The notes under the pieces are model-generated. The model saw only the letters and a list, made by a program, of their open reading frames with translations, did no database searches and was not told where the DNA came from. Source: Exophiala sp. HKRS030 (lineage: Eukaryota; Ascomycota; Eurotiomycetes; Chaetothyriales; Herpotrichiellaceae). Taken from it: a DNA stretch of 64,000 nucleotides. The stretch is from assembly GCA_023897205.1 (NCBI GenBank), contig JAHWDD010000005.1, positions 1,798,001 to 1,862,000 of the forward strand, read 5' to 3'. Every line of letters begins with the position of its first letter. The stretch's first letter is position 1. Below are positions 44,774-56,098 of the stretch, one piece after another. Both the position numbers and the translations under genes were made by a program.

Positions 44774-46659
44774 TCAATCAACAAGACCCAGGTCCTCTTC
44801 TGCGGGCACGACGCGGATGGTGTTGGTATGGCCCTGGCCGCCTCTCCATCCTTGAACACACACAACGCTGTCGCCTTGGCCGAGGACGCCGAGCTTGATG
44901 GCCTTAGCAATACCCCATTTGAGACGCCTGTCGACATCCTGTTGCCAGTCCACACCACGGAAGTCGGGCTTTGGCTCAGGGAACAAGAAAGGGTAGACTC
45001 CTCGATAAAGGTGGGCGTATCGGGATGCAGTGGCGTTCCGTGTTACCATGATAATGGGGCACACTGGACGGTATTTGGACAAGAGTCGGGCAGATTGTCC
45101 GCTGCATCGGTCAGTATATGAGGCACAACGCGGCAACGATGGTTTGCTTACCTGGTGGTGAGAACAAGGATTGCACCAGCATTCAATTCCATACTGGCAC
45201 CAACAGCAGAAATTGCAATTGACTCGGCAGTATCAATAGGGCGAGGGCAGGTAGTCCTCAACTCATCGAATACATTGGCATAGGGGATGGCAACCTCTGC
45301 CAACAAACAGGTCTCATGCATCATTGTGACGGCCTCTTTGGGATAGTTGCCTTTGGCAGTCTCACCAGACAACATCACACAGTCAGCACCGTCAAGAACA
45401 GCGTTGGCAACATCCGAAACCTCAGCACGAGTCGGTCTAGGGTTGTTCGTCATGGACTCCAACATTTGGGTCGCACAAATGACGGGCTTGCCCTTCATGT
45501 TGCACTTGGCAATCATCATCTTCTGTGCGATGAAGACTTTTGCAGCAGGAATCTCGATGCCCAAGTCGCCACGGGCAACCATGACACCGTCGGTCTCCTC
45601 GAGGATTTCGTCGAAGTTGTTCATGCCTTGCTGGTTCTCGATCTTGGCAATGATCTGGATCTCCTTGCCTGCATCGCCAAGAACTCTGCGGATATGCTTG
45701 ATATCCTCACCTCTACGGATGAAGGAAGCAAAGATCATGTCGACCTTGTTCTTGACACCAAATTGGAGGTCCGCAATATCCTTTTCAGACAGAGCGGGCA
45801 GATCAACGTCGGTGCCGGGCAGATTGACACCTTTGCGGGAGGAGATCTGTCCGTCATTGAGTGCACGCACACGGATGGTCTTGTCGTCAACAATCTTGAG
45901 AACTTCAAATGACTGGATGCCATCATCCACATAGATCAATTTGCCAGTGTCAATAACCTTGGTGATGTTCTTGTAGTCAACGAAGCTAATCTCTTATCAG
46001 CCGGAATTCGTTGATTGATTCTCAATACTCACAGATTCTTGTCGTCGCTGGCAGTAGCATATTTGTCTTCAGTAGTGATGTTCAGCTCGAGCCCAGCCTT
46101 GATCGGGATATCCTTGTCCCCAGGGGTGTTTCCGGTTCGGATCTCTGGTCCTTTCTATTGTACATTGTGAGCCAAACGCCGATCCTTGATACATTGTACG
46201 GAACAACTGACCGTATCGAGGGCGATGGCAACAGGGCGACCATCGTAGTCCTTGGCAGATTGTCGTGCGTTGTCAATGACGGATTGGTGATACTGAGCAA
46301 GGTCAGTCTATCGGTTATGGCTGGAGAGAAAGGTACAAACCTCATATGAACCGTGAGAGAAGTTCATCCGGACCACATTAAGACCAGCTGCAATAAACTC
46401 AGTACAACGGATGATCCGCGAGTGAACGGTGACGTACCCTTTCTCAACATGGTAATCTTCTCAGCAGAGTTGGTCTTGGGACCTAGAGACAACTTGTCAA
46501 CCCAACGTGTTCCATTGTCTCCCCAGCGTCTTGCTACGAACCAATAGTGCAGATGATGCTTGTTCTGCGGTGGTTCTTCTTGGGCTGGTAGTTGATATTG
46601 AGGTTGCAACCCCATTCCAACTTGGTGCGGTTGGCGAGATGGTCCAAAGCGTCACCCAT
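44774..46659 (-). CDS. pkiA: pyruvate kinase
   Basis: Seven exons in phase: 46659-46542, 46482-46438, 46387-46341, 46292-46212, 46154-46033, 45985-45152 and 45101-44774, giving 524 aa. It converts phosphoenolpyruvate and ADP to pyruvate and ATP, the last step of glycolysis. Seen: [37 protein letters not shown] (substrate and K+ site), KGPEIRTGN, the B-domain loop ([14 protein letters not shown]), the catalytic lysine region [30 protein letters not shown] (metal site), [33 protein letters not shown] and the C-terminal effector region ending AEEDLGLVD. Four small exons lie within the first 100 residues. It is the most intron-rich gene in the window. Divergent from the DUF1748 gene. Confidence 0.97.
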
Positions 46660-47608
46660 TTTGCCTGGATGTGTTTCTTGTTCTGCTAGATTGTAGTTCT
46701 GGTTGAGTAGGTGAAGGAAGTGGTAGGGTGCGGAGATATTTCAACGAGGCGGTGATGGTGTCCGCGGCCAGCCTAATAATAAATCCTGGTAAGCAATTGT
46801 AACCGACGGGCAAAAACAAAGAGCCCTCTGGACGGGAAAACTTCTCACCACTTTTATGTGTCTGGGAGAAGTAATGCTGAGGTTGACAAGAAAGTGGACG
46901 GCGGTCTCTGCTATCACCAGGCTGGGAAAAAGCAATGTTGAGGATGTACTAGAATAAAAATGTCGAGTTGGATGGAGTACCAACGTCACGCTTATCTTGT
47001 TTTTAGGCTCAAAAAGAGACTCACAAGCAGCTTTCACGCCGGGCCTAGAGACCCTAAGTAGAAAAGGCAGCGAATGACATGCACGTCGGTCAGCGAAGCC
47101 GCGATGAGAAACGATGGGGAGTGGATTAAGCACGAGTAAATTGGACAATGCAACGAGTCCGGACGGAGAATCTCAACCAACAGCAACAGCATATGCTACC
47201 TCACAGGTACCCAGCATGCCGTCCTGGTGGGGGGTTTGCTTCAAAGGAGCTGTCACAGCATTTGATCATTGCTTCACCAGGTGCACTATCGCCTTGCCCC
47301 GCACCGCAGGGTCTTTTTTTATGCGGTGTGAAGGCTCGTGTGGCTCCGTACAAACAATACAACGAGCACTTGCGATAAGATAAGCATCGAGTCCTTCACA
47401 TCAAGGCCCTTCGGCGCGCATCAACATTGAGCCGACAAGGCGCCGCTCCAGGCTTCCCTTTCGTTCCCCGGGAAGCGCCGTCCACACTTCGCCAAAGAGC
47501 ACATGCGACCAGGCGAGACAGAACCCTTCTTCTCTCGCATATACCTGCGTATAATAAAACACTCCTACCACGCTGATCAATACTGTCATACTATTCGTAA
47601 TATTAGCC
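46660..47608. promoter_or_regulatory. divergent promoter region, pyruvate kinase and DUF1748 gene
   Basis: About 950 bases between the two start codons. Both promoters must lie here, including the strong glycolytic one. CT-rich stretches occur near 46700-46730 on the coding strand of pyruvate kinase. No RNA or coding feature is recognised. Confidence 0.5.
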
Positions 47609-47980
47609 ATGGTTGTAAGTTTCCACGGCGCCATTGGTACGACCTCTCGGTGACCGAAATCAACGCTACAGCTAGGTCGCCTGACTCACTACGCCTTCGA
47701 CGCTGTCCTCATCTCCGCCTTCCTCGCCGGAGTGAAGAGAAGCACTGGTCTCACGTACGTCTTCGTGTCGTTCATTCCACACATACACACACTCGAAGTG
47801 TTCGGTCATCATGTCCCAGACTAACTAACCCTCAGACCAACCAGTGTCAAGGCCTCCTCTATCGGCGAGAACAAAGAGATACAAACTTGGGTCGACCGAT
47901 ACCTGGGCGTTGGCGAATGGGTCATGGATCAGTCCGTGGCCATTATGGGAAGCAGCGGCTTCTTTGAGAGAAGGAGATAA
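47609..47980 (+). CDS. small DUF1748 family protein
   Basis: Exons 47609-47614, 47672-47754 and 47836-47980 give 77 aa. The first exon holds only the codons for Met-Val. The spliced product starts MVLGRLTHYAFDAVLISAFL, continues AGVKRSTGLTPTSV and ends YLGVGEWVMDQSVAIMGSSG then FFERRR, which matches the small DUF1748 family of ascomycetes; its function is unknown. The hydrophobic stretch HYAFDAVLISAFLAG suggests membrane association. The donor sites (GTAAGT, GTACGT) and the CTAACTAACCCTCAG acceptor are clear. Too short to be noticed as an unspliced frame. Confidence 0.85.
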
Positions 47981-48275
47981 GAGCATTGTACTACAGTGAT
48001 GGTCTGTGGATGTACATATTTGATGCATCACGAGGAGTTAGGACGGACACGGCTGGATTCGCGACTGGAGTTTTTCTAAAAGACTGCGCCCTTGAATCTC
48101 TCCTCTGGATACCTCTTTGACCAAGGAAGTTAAGCGAAAGGGAATACTACAAGGCTTTGGATTATCCAGTTTTTGTGTCACTCCGAAACCCTGACTGAAT
48201 CTTTTTGCATCGTGAATAGAGGCCCTTTGTCTTATGGTCGGATCAGCTCCCATACAGCGGATCGTGTGAGCTATA

Positions 48276-49984
48276 CTAGCTCTTGTTGACCATCGCTGTA
48301 TCTTCGGTCTGATCATGTCTAATAGGTCTAAATGTGTCGTCCATCAGTTGGTCGATATCGACCCTTTCATAAAACGAAATGTGGCCAAATGGCTCCCAAT
48401 ATTGAGCCAGCCTGTTGAAATTGATCATGATCAGTTGCGAGGGGATGAATTCATCTGTTGAGGGTCAGCAGCAGTAGAGGACTATCAGATAAGCAAGAGG
48501 GCAATTTCACCGTTTACAAATCCGCGCGCAGCGACATGCCCACGACTTCTCACGACCCTCGCCCCCGAGAACGGCCGCTCGTTAGCGATTCTGATCAGTC
48601 CCGCTGGACCGATGTCATCAGCGATGAAAGTATGTTCACCACGAGGTATATTCGGATCACCAGTCAACTTCACTGCCTCAATAGCACCGTGATGGATGCC
48701 GTCGTCTTTGTACTCATTGCGGCTCGATGTGGCTTCGGTTTGGCCTAGATCCTCCCAACCCTCGTCGCTAGAGCCTTCTTCACTGTCTTGTTGCGTTGTT
48801 TGTGAAATCAGAGATGTGTGCGATTGCTGTGGTGGGTCGGGAGCCTTTTCGGTCTGCATGACCAACAGGAATTCGCAGCCATGTCCAGCGTAATCGCCCA
48901 CAAAGATACCCTGGTATGGCTTCTCCGGCGTGGGAGTATACAGCGCGGGATCCAACGTCGTCCATGTACTCACTTGCTCTCCTACCCTGACTCCATATTG
49001 CGACATTCCAATACTGAATTGTGACCAGTGGCGCAACCTGAAAGTGGTCTGCGAAATCTCATCAGACGTTTGGGGCTTGTGCCCGGAGCCCTTGAAATTG
49101 TCAACACTGGCAGCGCGTACTCGGGGCATATTTGGAATCGTGCGAGGTGGCCAGAGAATCATGCTTTTGTCTTGTAGTCGTTCTGGGATATTGCGGCAAA
49201 GAGAAAAAGAGGCCGACGTGTGTCGCCGTTGCGGACCGACCGTCATTCTGATCTCCGCCTTCAACCACCCTTGCCGTGCATTGATCGGGGCCACATCATG
49301 GGGGATCTTGATGACGGGGTCGTCCAGCCATAAATGCACCTTGGGCTTAAAATTATGAATGACCACGGATGGCTTATATGCCCATACCATTCCCACTGAC
49401 GGTGTCCTGTCCGCTAACAAGCGATACCCTTCGATACACCCTCGTCTGGGGTCGTACCTCGCTATCATCACTTTACCAGTGTGGGGCTCATCTGATATCC
49501 ATAACTTGTTTCGAGGCACAAACCAGTACGGATGATGAGTGATGAAGAGTTCGCGATATGACGGTGACGGGTATGGGTCGTGTGGAAAGTCCTTTGGTGG
49601 AATATGGGGCCGTAAAAGAGTTTCCCACAGTGAATCTTTACGCGCAACGGCACGTAATTGTTGACAGGTCCGGCTGAGGGAAACTAAAGATTGGTAGGGC
49701 AGGCAACAACATATTATGTGTAGTATCTCTGACGGAAGTTGTAGCAGAGGCGCTTCCTGTTCGATTTGCATAATAGCGTGCTCTGTAGAAGATGATGATG
49801 ATGCATGTTCAATGTCAGGTTTCTCGCTATGGCGTCTGAATATACCCATGGCCCTTTGCGATCCCAGTGTGTCTAGGCGCCTTAGGTCTTGATGAATGTT
49901 ACTGCAGCCACATCGCTCTACCACGGGATCTTCGCCGAGAATCTGTTTCGGCTCTATTGATGGCTGGGCAATCTCATTGAGCAC
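48276..49984 (-). CDS. F-box protein
   Basis: Exons 49984-48511 and 48454-48276 (56-nt intron) give 550 aa, or 505 aa if it starts at Met 49849 (MGIFRRHSEK), which I find equally likely. F-box proteins choose substrates for SCF ubiquitin ligases. The F-box is near residues 78-120: LLQLPSEILHIICCCLPYQS then LVSLSRTCQQLRAVARKDSL, with W in SLWETLL. The remainder is a fungal-type C-terminal domain (HHPYWFVPRNKLWISDE, YQGIFVGDYAGHGCEFLLVM) ending, across the intron, in DEFIPSQLIMINFNRLAQYW and HISFYERVDID. The second exon was added because its join restores that conserved end; without it, the frame stops early at 48485. The substrate is unknown. Confidence 0.87.
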
Positions 49985-51295
49985 CTCGGGGTTGGACTAT
50001 GCCACTGGAAAATGCCAACCAGAAGATCGATAAGAACGGCTGTGTTCAAGTTCCGATCTGGAATGACGCAAAGATATCGGAGCAAGGCGCAACGCCGTAC
50101 AGGAAGTGAGGTTGACAGGGATAGATAAAAGTTGATGTTAGAGTGTTGCTGTAGGCTGGTGAAAGTTGATGGGCTAAAAGGCGTCATGCAAAGGGCTCTA
50201 TCATACCGATACCCACCTTTCATCTAGCGATTGCCCGCGCTGGGCGAAGAAATGTTGGTATCTATATGGAGAGTGCATCGGTTGATGACAGTGACGAGAT
50301 GTTGTGCAAGCAAATGAGTGATCTGGAGCCTTTCGTCCCGAAGTCAATGTGGATTACTCACACGGAATTACTCGACATATGTGGAAGGTGAAGATGGAAA
50401 AGCCGTGTTGGGTTTCCAGGCTAAAGCAGGCCGAAAGCCCCAGAATCTGCACCGAGTCACTTGCACTGATAGACGCACTAGGCGTCGCAAGCCACGGAAG
50501 AGAAAACGGCACCTCGCCGCACGCTATCACTGTTCAGGTAGGTGACAACACTTGGGCTCTTCGGGGTATTCGGGATGGTCATTAAGGATACTTAGAAGTT
50601 CGGGGGCTCTATGCTTGGAACAATGCGGCGAAAATACGGAGGTATCGAGTCCGACTGAGCTTGACTTTCATAGGTATTATCTATACTTACCTGGGACTCA
50701 TTTCGGTCGATAGAATGAGCCCAGAAGCAATATTCAAAGGCCAGAAGATGACTCGTAATCAAGCGAATACAATATTCATTACATGAGGTATGCTTCTGCG
50801 TACCTCCTAGAGAAGATGACTGCTATAAGCAGTGCCTTTTCTACAATGTCTGGCTGGCTGACTTTCTTCCGTCACTTCTGCGACCGTCCCTCCAAAAAAC
50901 ACTTCCCGGAACATACGAAGGCTGAGCGTGGACAAGCTTCGTTGTACTGTAGGGTCATAGCCATGTTTGAATATAACTTGGCTCCCGTAGGGAAATAGCG
51001 TGTGCTGCGATCAGCACCACCAAAGGCATGCAAGGCAGTTCTCGCAGCGCGCCATCCATTTTTGCGCACGGCTTTCGAGCGAGGTCAGAGCTCATCTTGT
51101 CTCAACAACAACATCATTGTGTTGCTGGACCTCTATTTCGAAAACCAATACAAGTCGGTTCGCACCGCCGACCCCAGTATCAGCTGAATTGTGTCGGATA
51201 TATCTCAAAGGGGTCTGGGGCGTGGAGTAAGTTGACTCTGCAGGATAATGCGGCTTGTAACCAAAGGCTGAACGAGGGCATAATGTCCTTTTGTA
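49985..51295. other. intergenic region
   Basis: About 1.3 kb between the F-box gene's start and the 3' end of the CX9C gene (both minus). Frames of 60-120 codons on plus do not show motifs or splice to anything recognisable. Nothing is annotated. Confidence 0.45.
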
Positions 51296-52336
51296 TCAAC
51301 TTGACGTCTTTTTGTCTGCTTGTAGTGCATCGTTCTTCTTCTTCTCCTCTTGCCAGATGTCTCTTTCCAGTTGGTCTATACTCCAAGACTTGATAGAAGG
51401 GTCTTTTGGAGGGTCCGGGATCAAGAACTTTCCAATAGCCTCGCCGAAGGTCCTTGATAGCCACGCTTGTCGCGCTTTCCGGTCCTCATTCATAGTCACG
51501 GTATAACTGAAAAGATCTTCGGCATAGAGATCCGTCAGCTTTGCTTCTTGCAGAGCCGCCCGAGCCACCAACTCTCGTTCATGTGGCGGGTAGTCACTTA
51601 GTGGCTTTTTGAGCTTCTCCTCCATTGGCTTTGGGAGGGCCATCTGCTCTAGTGTTGGAGCTGGCCTTTTCGGATTGAATAATGACGACAAAGGTGGAAT
51701 TGGCCTGTTATTGCGCTTTGCATCATCCACTTCAGCCTCGTAATCCATCATGCGATGGTATAGCTTGTCTGCGTGCATTTGAATCTTCTCTTCGTCCTCA
51801 TCCGAACTAGTCGCGCTGGTCATATAACCAAGTGCTTGCAGAAACTTGGCCTGAAGCGCGTAGCAACGGTTGAAGGCCTTTGTCTCCTGGTGACACATGG
51901 TTATCCTCCCCTTGAGCCTTTTGGACAGGTCGCCCGTCTTGAAGCATTCCTGTTGCATCTCTTCCTCGAAGGCACAATTCTCCAACGCCGCTTTATGGAT
52001 TGTTTGTCTCCTATCTTTCCTTGCCGCGAGGACTCGTTCGACTGGCGTGCTCGTTGCTACCGCCATCTCGTTTTGAGGAACGTATGTCTTCCATATGTCT
52101 TTGTAGCGGCCATCTTGGAACAGTGATTCTGCCGGAAGGGCCCTCTCTTCAAAGGACTTGTTTGTGTCTGGAAGGGTCTGTTCCACGGGCTTCGTAGCTG
52201 GCGCCTCAGGAGCTTTTAGGACTTCGGCAGGGGCATATGGCCTCGGCTGCTGCTCGTCGAGGAATTGCTTCAGGTCTTTGTCCAGCGATTTCGCGGGATC
52301 ATCTTGGCTGTTGGATCGACCCCAGAACCAACCCAT
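51296..52336 (-). CDS. twin CX9C-motif protein of unknown function
   Basis: An intronless 346-aa frame. Two CX9C pairs stand about 16 residues apart near residues 120-157: CAFEEEMQQEC and CHQETKAFNRC. Twin CX9C proteins usually form a helical hairpin with two disulphides in the mitochondrial intermembrane space through the Mia40 pathway; that location is inferred. The N-terminus (MGWFWGRSNSQD) has Gly at position 2 and two Trp residues. The C-terminal half is charged and helical (ERELVARAALQEAKLTDLYA; SIDQLERDIWQEEKKK). The protein is larger than most twin CX9C proteins (80-180 aa). I do not assign a named orthologue. Divergent from the CENP-U-like gene. Confidence 0.75.
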   Translation of the reverse strand: MGWFWGRSNSQDDPAKSLDKDLKQFLDEQQPRPYAPAEVLKAPEAPATKPVEQTLPDTNKSFEERALPAESLFQDGRYKDIWKTYVPQNEMAVATSTPVERVLAARKDRRQTIHKAALENCAFEEEMQQECFKTGDLSKRLKGRITMCHQETKAFNRCYALQAKFLQALGYMTSATSSDEDEEKIQMHADKLYHRMMDYEAEVDDAKRNNRPIPPLSSLFNPKRPAPTLEQMALPKPMEEKLKKPLSDYPPHERELVARAALQEAKLTDLYAEDLFSYTVTMNEDRKARQAWLSRTFGEAIGKFLIPDPPKDPSIKSWSIDQLERDIWQEEKKKNDALQADKKTSS

Positions 52337-53025
52337 CTCACCATTAGTCGTCGGTCGACTCTATATTAGCAATATGGTTCGGATTTGGTCATGCTGCCCA
52401 AGATGGACTTTTAATCAATCGCGCGCGCTGCTTGAGACTTTCTTCTGCAGATTAGCTGCACCCACGGACGGAGTACGGACGTTTCTCCGCAGCTGGACGC
52501 CAAGATGAGTCAAAGCGCCGTGAAATGAGTCCCTATTTTGGTACCAGGATGATGCCGCCCTGTAAACGCCCCGGGGCGAGTCCCCATTGCGAGTCTGCCT
52601 AAGGTCCCCTAAGCCAAGTACCTATTGTATTGCAGACCCGAGCTTGGGCCTAAAGCAGTACCTGTAAATACAGTAACGGCCCGACTACGGTCGCCCGTCG
52701 CGTCTCCGGATGCATTCCGCAAAATCACGCGTCTACCTTAACACCACAACCACTATCACGCCCACCCAGTACTCCGTAACTATACAAAACACCAAACAAC
52801 AGGAAACGCCATCACTACGTCGCAGAATTATGGTGTTTTTGCGTAAAAATGAGTTCCACCACAAGGCAGGATCGCGCGCTCATGCGCCAGCGCGGCGCCG
52901 GGTTAGTTTTCCCGGCTTAACAGCACACTGTTCTATTGCTGACCGAGGGCAGGGCTCGGAATGTCGCAAAGGCTGAATTTGGCCTTGATTTTGGGTTTAG
53001 TAATAACAGACAGGAGCGACAACAG
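52337..53025. promoter_or_regulatory. divergent intergenic region
   Basis: About 690 bases between the CX9C gene (-) and the CENP-U-like gene (+). The frame of the latter is open further upstream (from 52961 in another phase), but no second exon or ATG can be placed with confidence. Short CCTAAG/GTACC words occur at about 52595-52660. Confidence 0.45.
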
Positions 53026-55147
53026 ATGCGACAAAGAGGGGCTGCGTACGTACTCTGCTAGCATGTGTCCAGAGGAGATACTGACGACGCCTAGGTCTCG
53101 GAAAATCGACAATGTAGACTTTGGAATCTCCTTTCCTAGTTCAGCTCGTTCGCGCCGGTCAACCACAAAGACTCCTCAGTCGAGACGATCCTCCTCGAGA
53201 CAGCCCTCAGTCACTCCTGCAGAGAATTCAAGGAGGAGCCGTGAACCGTCAACAGCACCGGCTTCTACACAAACGCCCAGTGAGACTCAAAGGCAGCGCG
53301 GCGTTGTAAGCGCAAGCAGTGAATACTCGAGCAAACGGAGGCGAATATCACAAGCCACAGAAACGCCAGCTCAATCAACAAGAACCCCTGATGTTAGATC
53401 TACACGCTCTTCTACGCGGAGACAAGCTCGCAATAGTATATTTCCGATTGCCGAAGACAGGGAGGCGCATGAGCCTCCAGAGACTGTGCGCCGTGAAGTG
53501 GTCACCCCGAGACTACGAGTGGAATCTCCATTGTTTGTTCCGCAAGATGATGCTGAAAAAGAGAACGATGCACCGGACAACTCAGTGCCTGCAAAGATCA
53601 GTGATTCAAATGCTTCGAGAAGGACATCCCGCAGAAGGACGAGATCGTCCATATTACTGGAAGAGAAGGGAACCCCCTCGGCCGGTGTGTTTGAGGAGAC
53701 TGGCAGAGACAGCTCTCTGCTCGAAGCTGGCCCCAGAACTGAGCACACAAAGGGAGTAGATACAGAACAGCTCGGCGTGTCGAGATCTCCAATAGGTTCT
53801 GCGACAGGCCTAAGTCACAGCTCTGGGCCAGCAGCAGATGAAGAAGACAACGTTAGCCATCAGCAGCTGGCAGGCTCTGATATCGAGCTTGATGATGCCG
53901 ATGTTTCGAATGCCGACCATGACATACCACCATCTCAAGATACGGCAGATGCAGCACAAAATACATCAAGGTACGACAACGCTCCAGCGAAGAAATCTCG
54001 ACGGAAACGAAAATCTGTCAATCTGGTCCGCAAGAGGAGGTCTTCGACCACCAAACACAACCGCCTCAATCAGACGGAGCAAAGCTTGACACACGATACG
54101 TCACCACAAGCTAGAGTCTCGATACCACCATCGACGCCGGCACTATTTGCACAGCCTGACAAGAATGGTAGCACAGCCCGTCGCGAGGCACCAACACCAG
54201 TAGATGAAAGTCCAGCTTCTCCTCGCCGTAATCTTGCACACCAAGAAGCCGCTGAAGAGGAAGAGGACAATACATACGCACCAGAAAGTTCAGTCGAGCC
54301 CGAAACACCAGCGCCCCCCAAGCGTGGTCCCAGAAAGGAGAAGAGGCAGAGTGGTCGTACTCAGGAGCGACATCAACCACGGCAACAACAACAAAAGAAG
54401 ACCAAAGCTACCTTCCCCATACTAACGCATAGATTGACCAATACTTCAAAACTACCTACTATCGCGGAGGAGGAGGAAGGTGGTGAGGAGGAAGAGACAG
54501 ACGACGAATCCGGCCAAAAGGAGGGCGCCGTTGGAAGCGCATTGACGATGGGTCCCGATCGAAGCCAAGTCAATGCCGTCGACGTCTTGGCTCAGATATG
54601 TCGTGAAACGGTTGAAAACATGATCGAACGCCTCACATCCAACCTTAATAACAGCAACGATGACCGCAACCGTCGACGCACCACATCAAAGACCAAACGA
54701 AGCGCCCTGGAAGCGTTCGGCCGTGACCTGGACGACGAACTGTTCGACATGTCCGAAGCGCTCGAGAACAGGATCTCGTTGGAGGCGCGGGTGAGGAAGA
54801 GTAAGCGAACCAAGGCCTCGTTGCAGGCCGAATGGCTCGAGATCCGCAAGCAGAGAGAAAGGATCGCGTTGAGGTGTGACGCCGTCAGGAAAAGGAATTG
54901 GGAGAGCGAAGCCGACGCCCGACGAAAATGGCGCCTCAGTGAGGCCGCCAGGAGAGCGGAGCTCGAATTGAGCCGGGAAAGCCCCCACGGGTCAGATGAC
55001 GGACGTACTGCTGGCACGGAATTCATGCTGCGCAGCGTCGTGAATCAAATCAGTTCCGCTTCCGATCGCGGTGGGACATTGGAACGGGTTCGTCGTTTCA
55101 ATTCACAATTGGAGACTTTGGCTTCATTTTTGGAAAGGGGTGCTTGA
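53026..55147 (+). CDS. probable inner-kinetochore subunit CENP-U (Ame1/Mis17)
   Basis: Exons 53026-53045 and 53095-55147 give 690 aa. The first exon (MRQRGA) joins across a 49-nt intron (GTACGT to CCTAG) to ASRKIDNVDFGISF, making an R-x-R-G...R-x-x-D-x-V-D pattern like the N-terminal Mtw1/MIND-binding motif of yeast Ame1. About 490 disordered, Ser/Arg-rich residues follow, with a basic patch (KKSRRKRKSVNLVRKRR). The C-terminus has an acidic run, then VNAVDVLAQICRETVENMIE and a helical region (KRSALEAFGRDLDDELFDMS; LEIRKQRERIALRCDAVRKR), resembling the COMA-type coiled coil of CENP-U. Assignment rests on motif order, not a search. A frame from 52961 without splicing is the alternative but starts with unrelated sequence. 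Confidence 0.6.
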
Positions 55148-55182
55148 CGATGATGACGACGACGATGATGATGATGATGAAG
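55148..55182. repeat. GAT/GAC trinucleotide microsatellite
   Basis: A run of GATGAT, GACGAC and GATGATGAT units directly after the CENP-U-like stop codon, in its 3' UTR. It would encode an Asp, Met or Met/Thr run in the three frames, and is not part of a gene. Confidence 0.8.
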
Positions 55183-56098
55183 TTTTGTGTGTATGTGTGT
55201 CTTTTTTTCTCTTGGGTTGGATATAAACCAACGACCGCCGAGGCTCATCTGTACAACAGAAGCTCCCTAGGACCAGAGACTCGAGACTCTACGAGTATCG
55301 GGGGTAAGGAAGGACGCGGGCCCCCTTTGTTTTGTCGGAAAAGAGAGTCTTCTCTCTCGGTCGAAAGCGTGTTTGTGGGAAGTCGAAGTACTCCTACAAA
55401 TCTGGACGGGTTGGGCAAGTGGACACGTTGGATACCTTACTCCATATGCGCCGTGCTGAGCTGTGCCGTGCTGTGCTGCACTCGAGACGAAATCACGAAC
55501 TTGACCGTGTCAATTTGGTTCTCAGGATTGGCGAATTTTGGTTTTCCTTTTTTTTATTTTCTAGTCATCGACCGTGTTGTGTCGATCGGTTTTTTGGTTG
55601 TAACAAAGCAATATCGGCCTGCGAATCGAGGTTTGACTCCGAGTACTTTGGGTACCTTTGGAACAATGGTGATTTAATCCCCCCTGGCACTGGCATATAC
55701 GCACATACATGTACCTCTGAGAGTGTCAATGAATCAATGCCCTCGCTTAACATGACCAGCTGGGATTGTCGATGTTTCTTTATGCGAAGAGTCCTACACA
55801 GAGGAGAATCAAGGTCATACTGATTTACCGTACGAAGGAAACAAAATAGCCAAAAAAAAGATACTGTGTTCCAAGTTTCGAGCACAACATCACAGGGGAA
55901 TAGTACTTGGGGTGATCGATCTCCATTGAATCCTCGTGCAGCTGTGGGTATACATGCTACACTGAACCCCCAGCTCATCCCCAGAGAACAGAAATGGGAC
56001 ATGTTATCCAGAAAGGCCTCCGTACAGCGGCTGTACCACAGTTCCCGATTGACAGCGCAAAGTATTGGCTCTTCGTTTTGTTCCCTTGTCTGCGTAGA
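55148..56098. other. convergent intergenic region
   Basis: 3' regions of the CENP-U-like gene (+) and the MFS gene (-). A GAT/GAC microsatellite lies at its left edge (55148-55182). T-rich at 55545-55565. A plus-strand frame of 177 codons (55144-55677) starts in the microsatellite and shows no motif; I do not call it. Confidence 0.5.

Noticed and set aside
45316..45934. two plus-strand frames of 195-198 codons opposite pyruvate kinase
   Set aside because: Antisense shadows of the longest pyruvate kinase exon.
48485..48510. stop codon at 48485 as the end of the F-box protein
   Set aside because: A 56-nt intron with donor GTGAAA at 48510 and a CAACAG acceptor joins in phase to a conserved end (FIPSQLIMINFNRLAQYW).
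52961..53094. unspliced N-terminus MSQRLNLALILG for the CENP-U-like gene
   Set aside because: The spliced start at 53026 restores the family's N-terminal motif and uses good GTACGT and CCTAG sites; the unspliced leader has no family character.
55144..55677. 177-codon plus-strand frame after the CENP-U-like gene
   Set aside because: It begins inside the GAT microsatellite, has no homology-like pattern and lies in a convergent 3' region.
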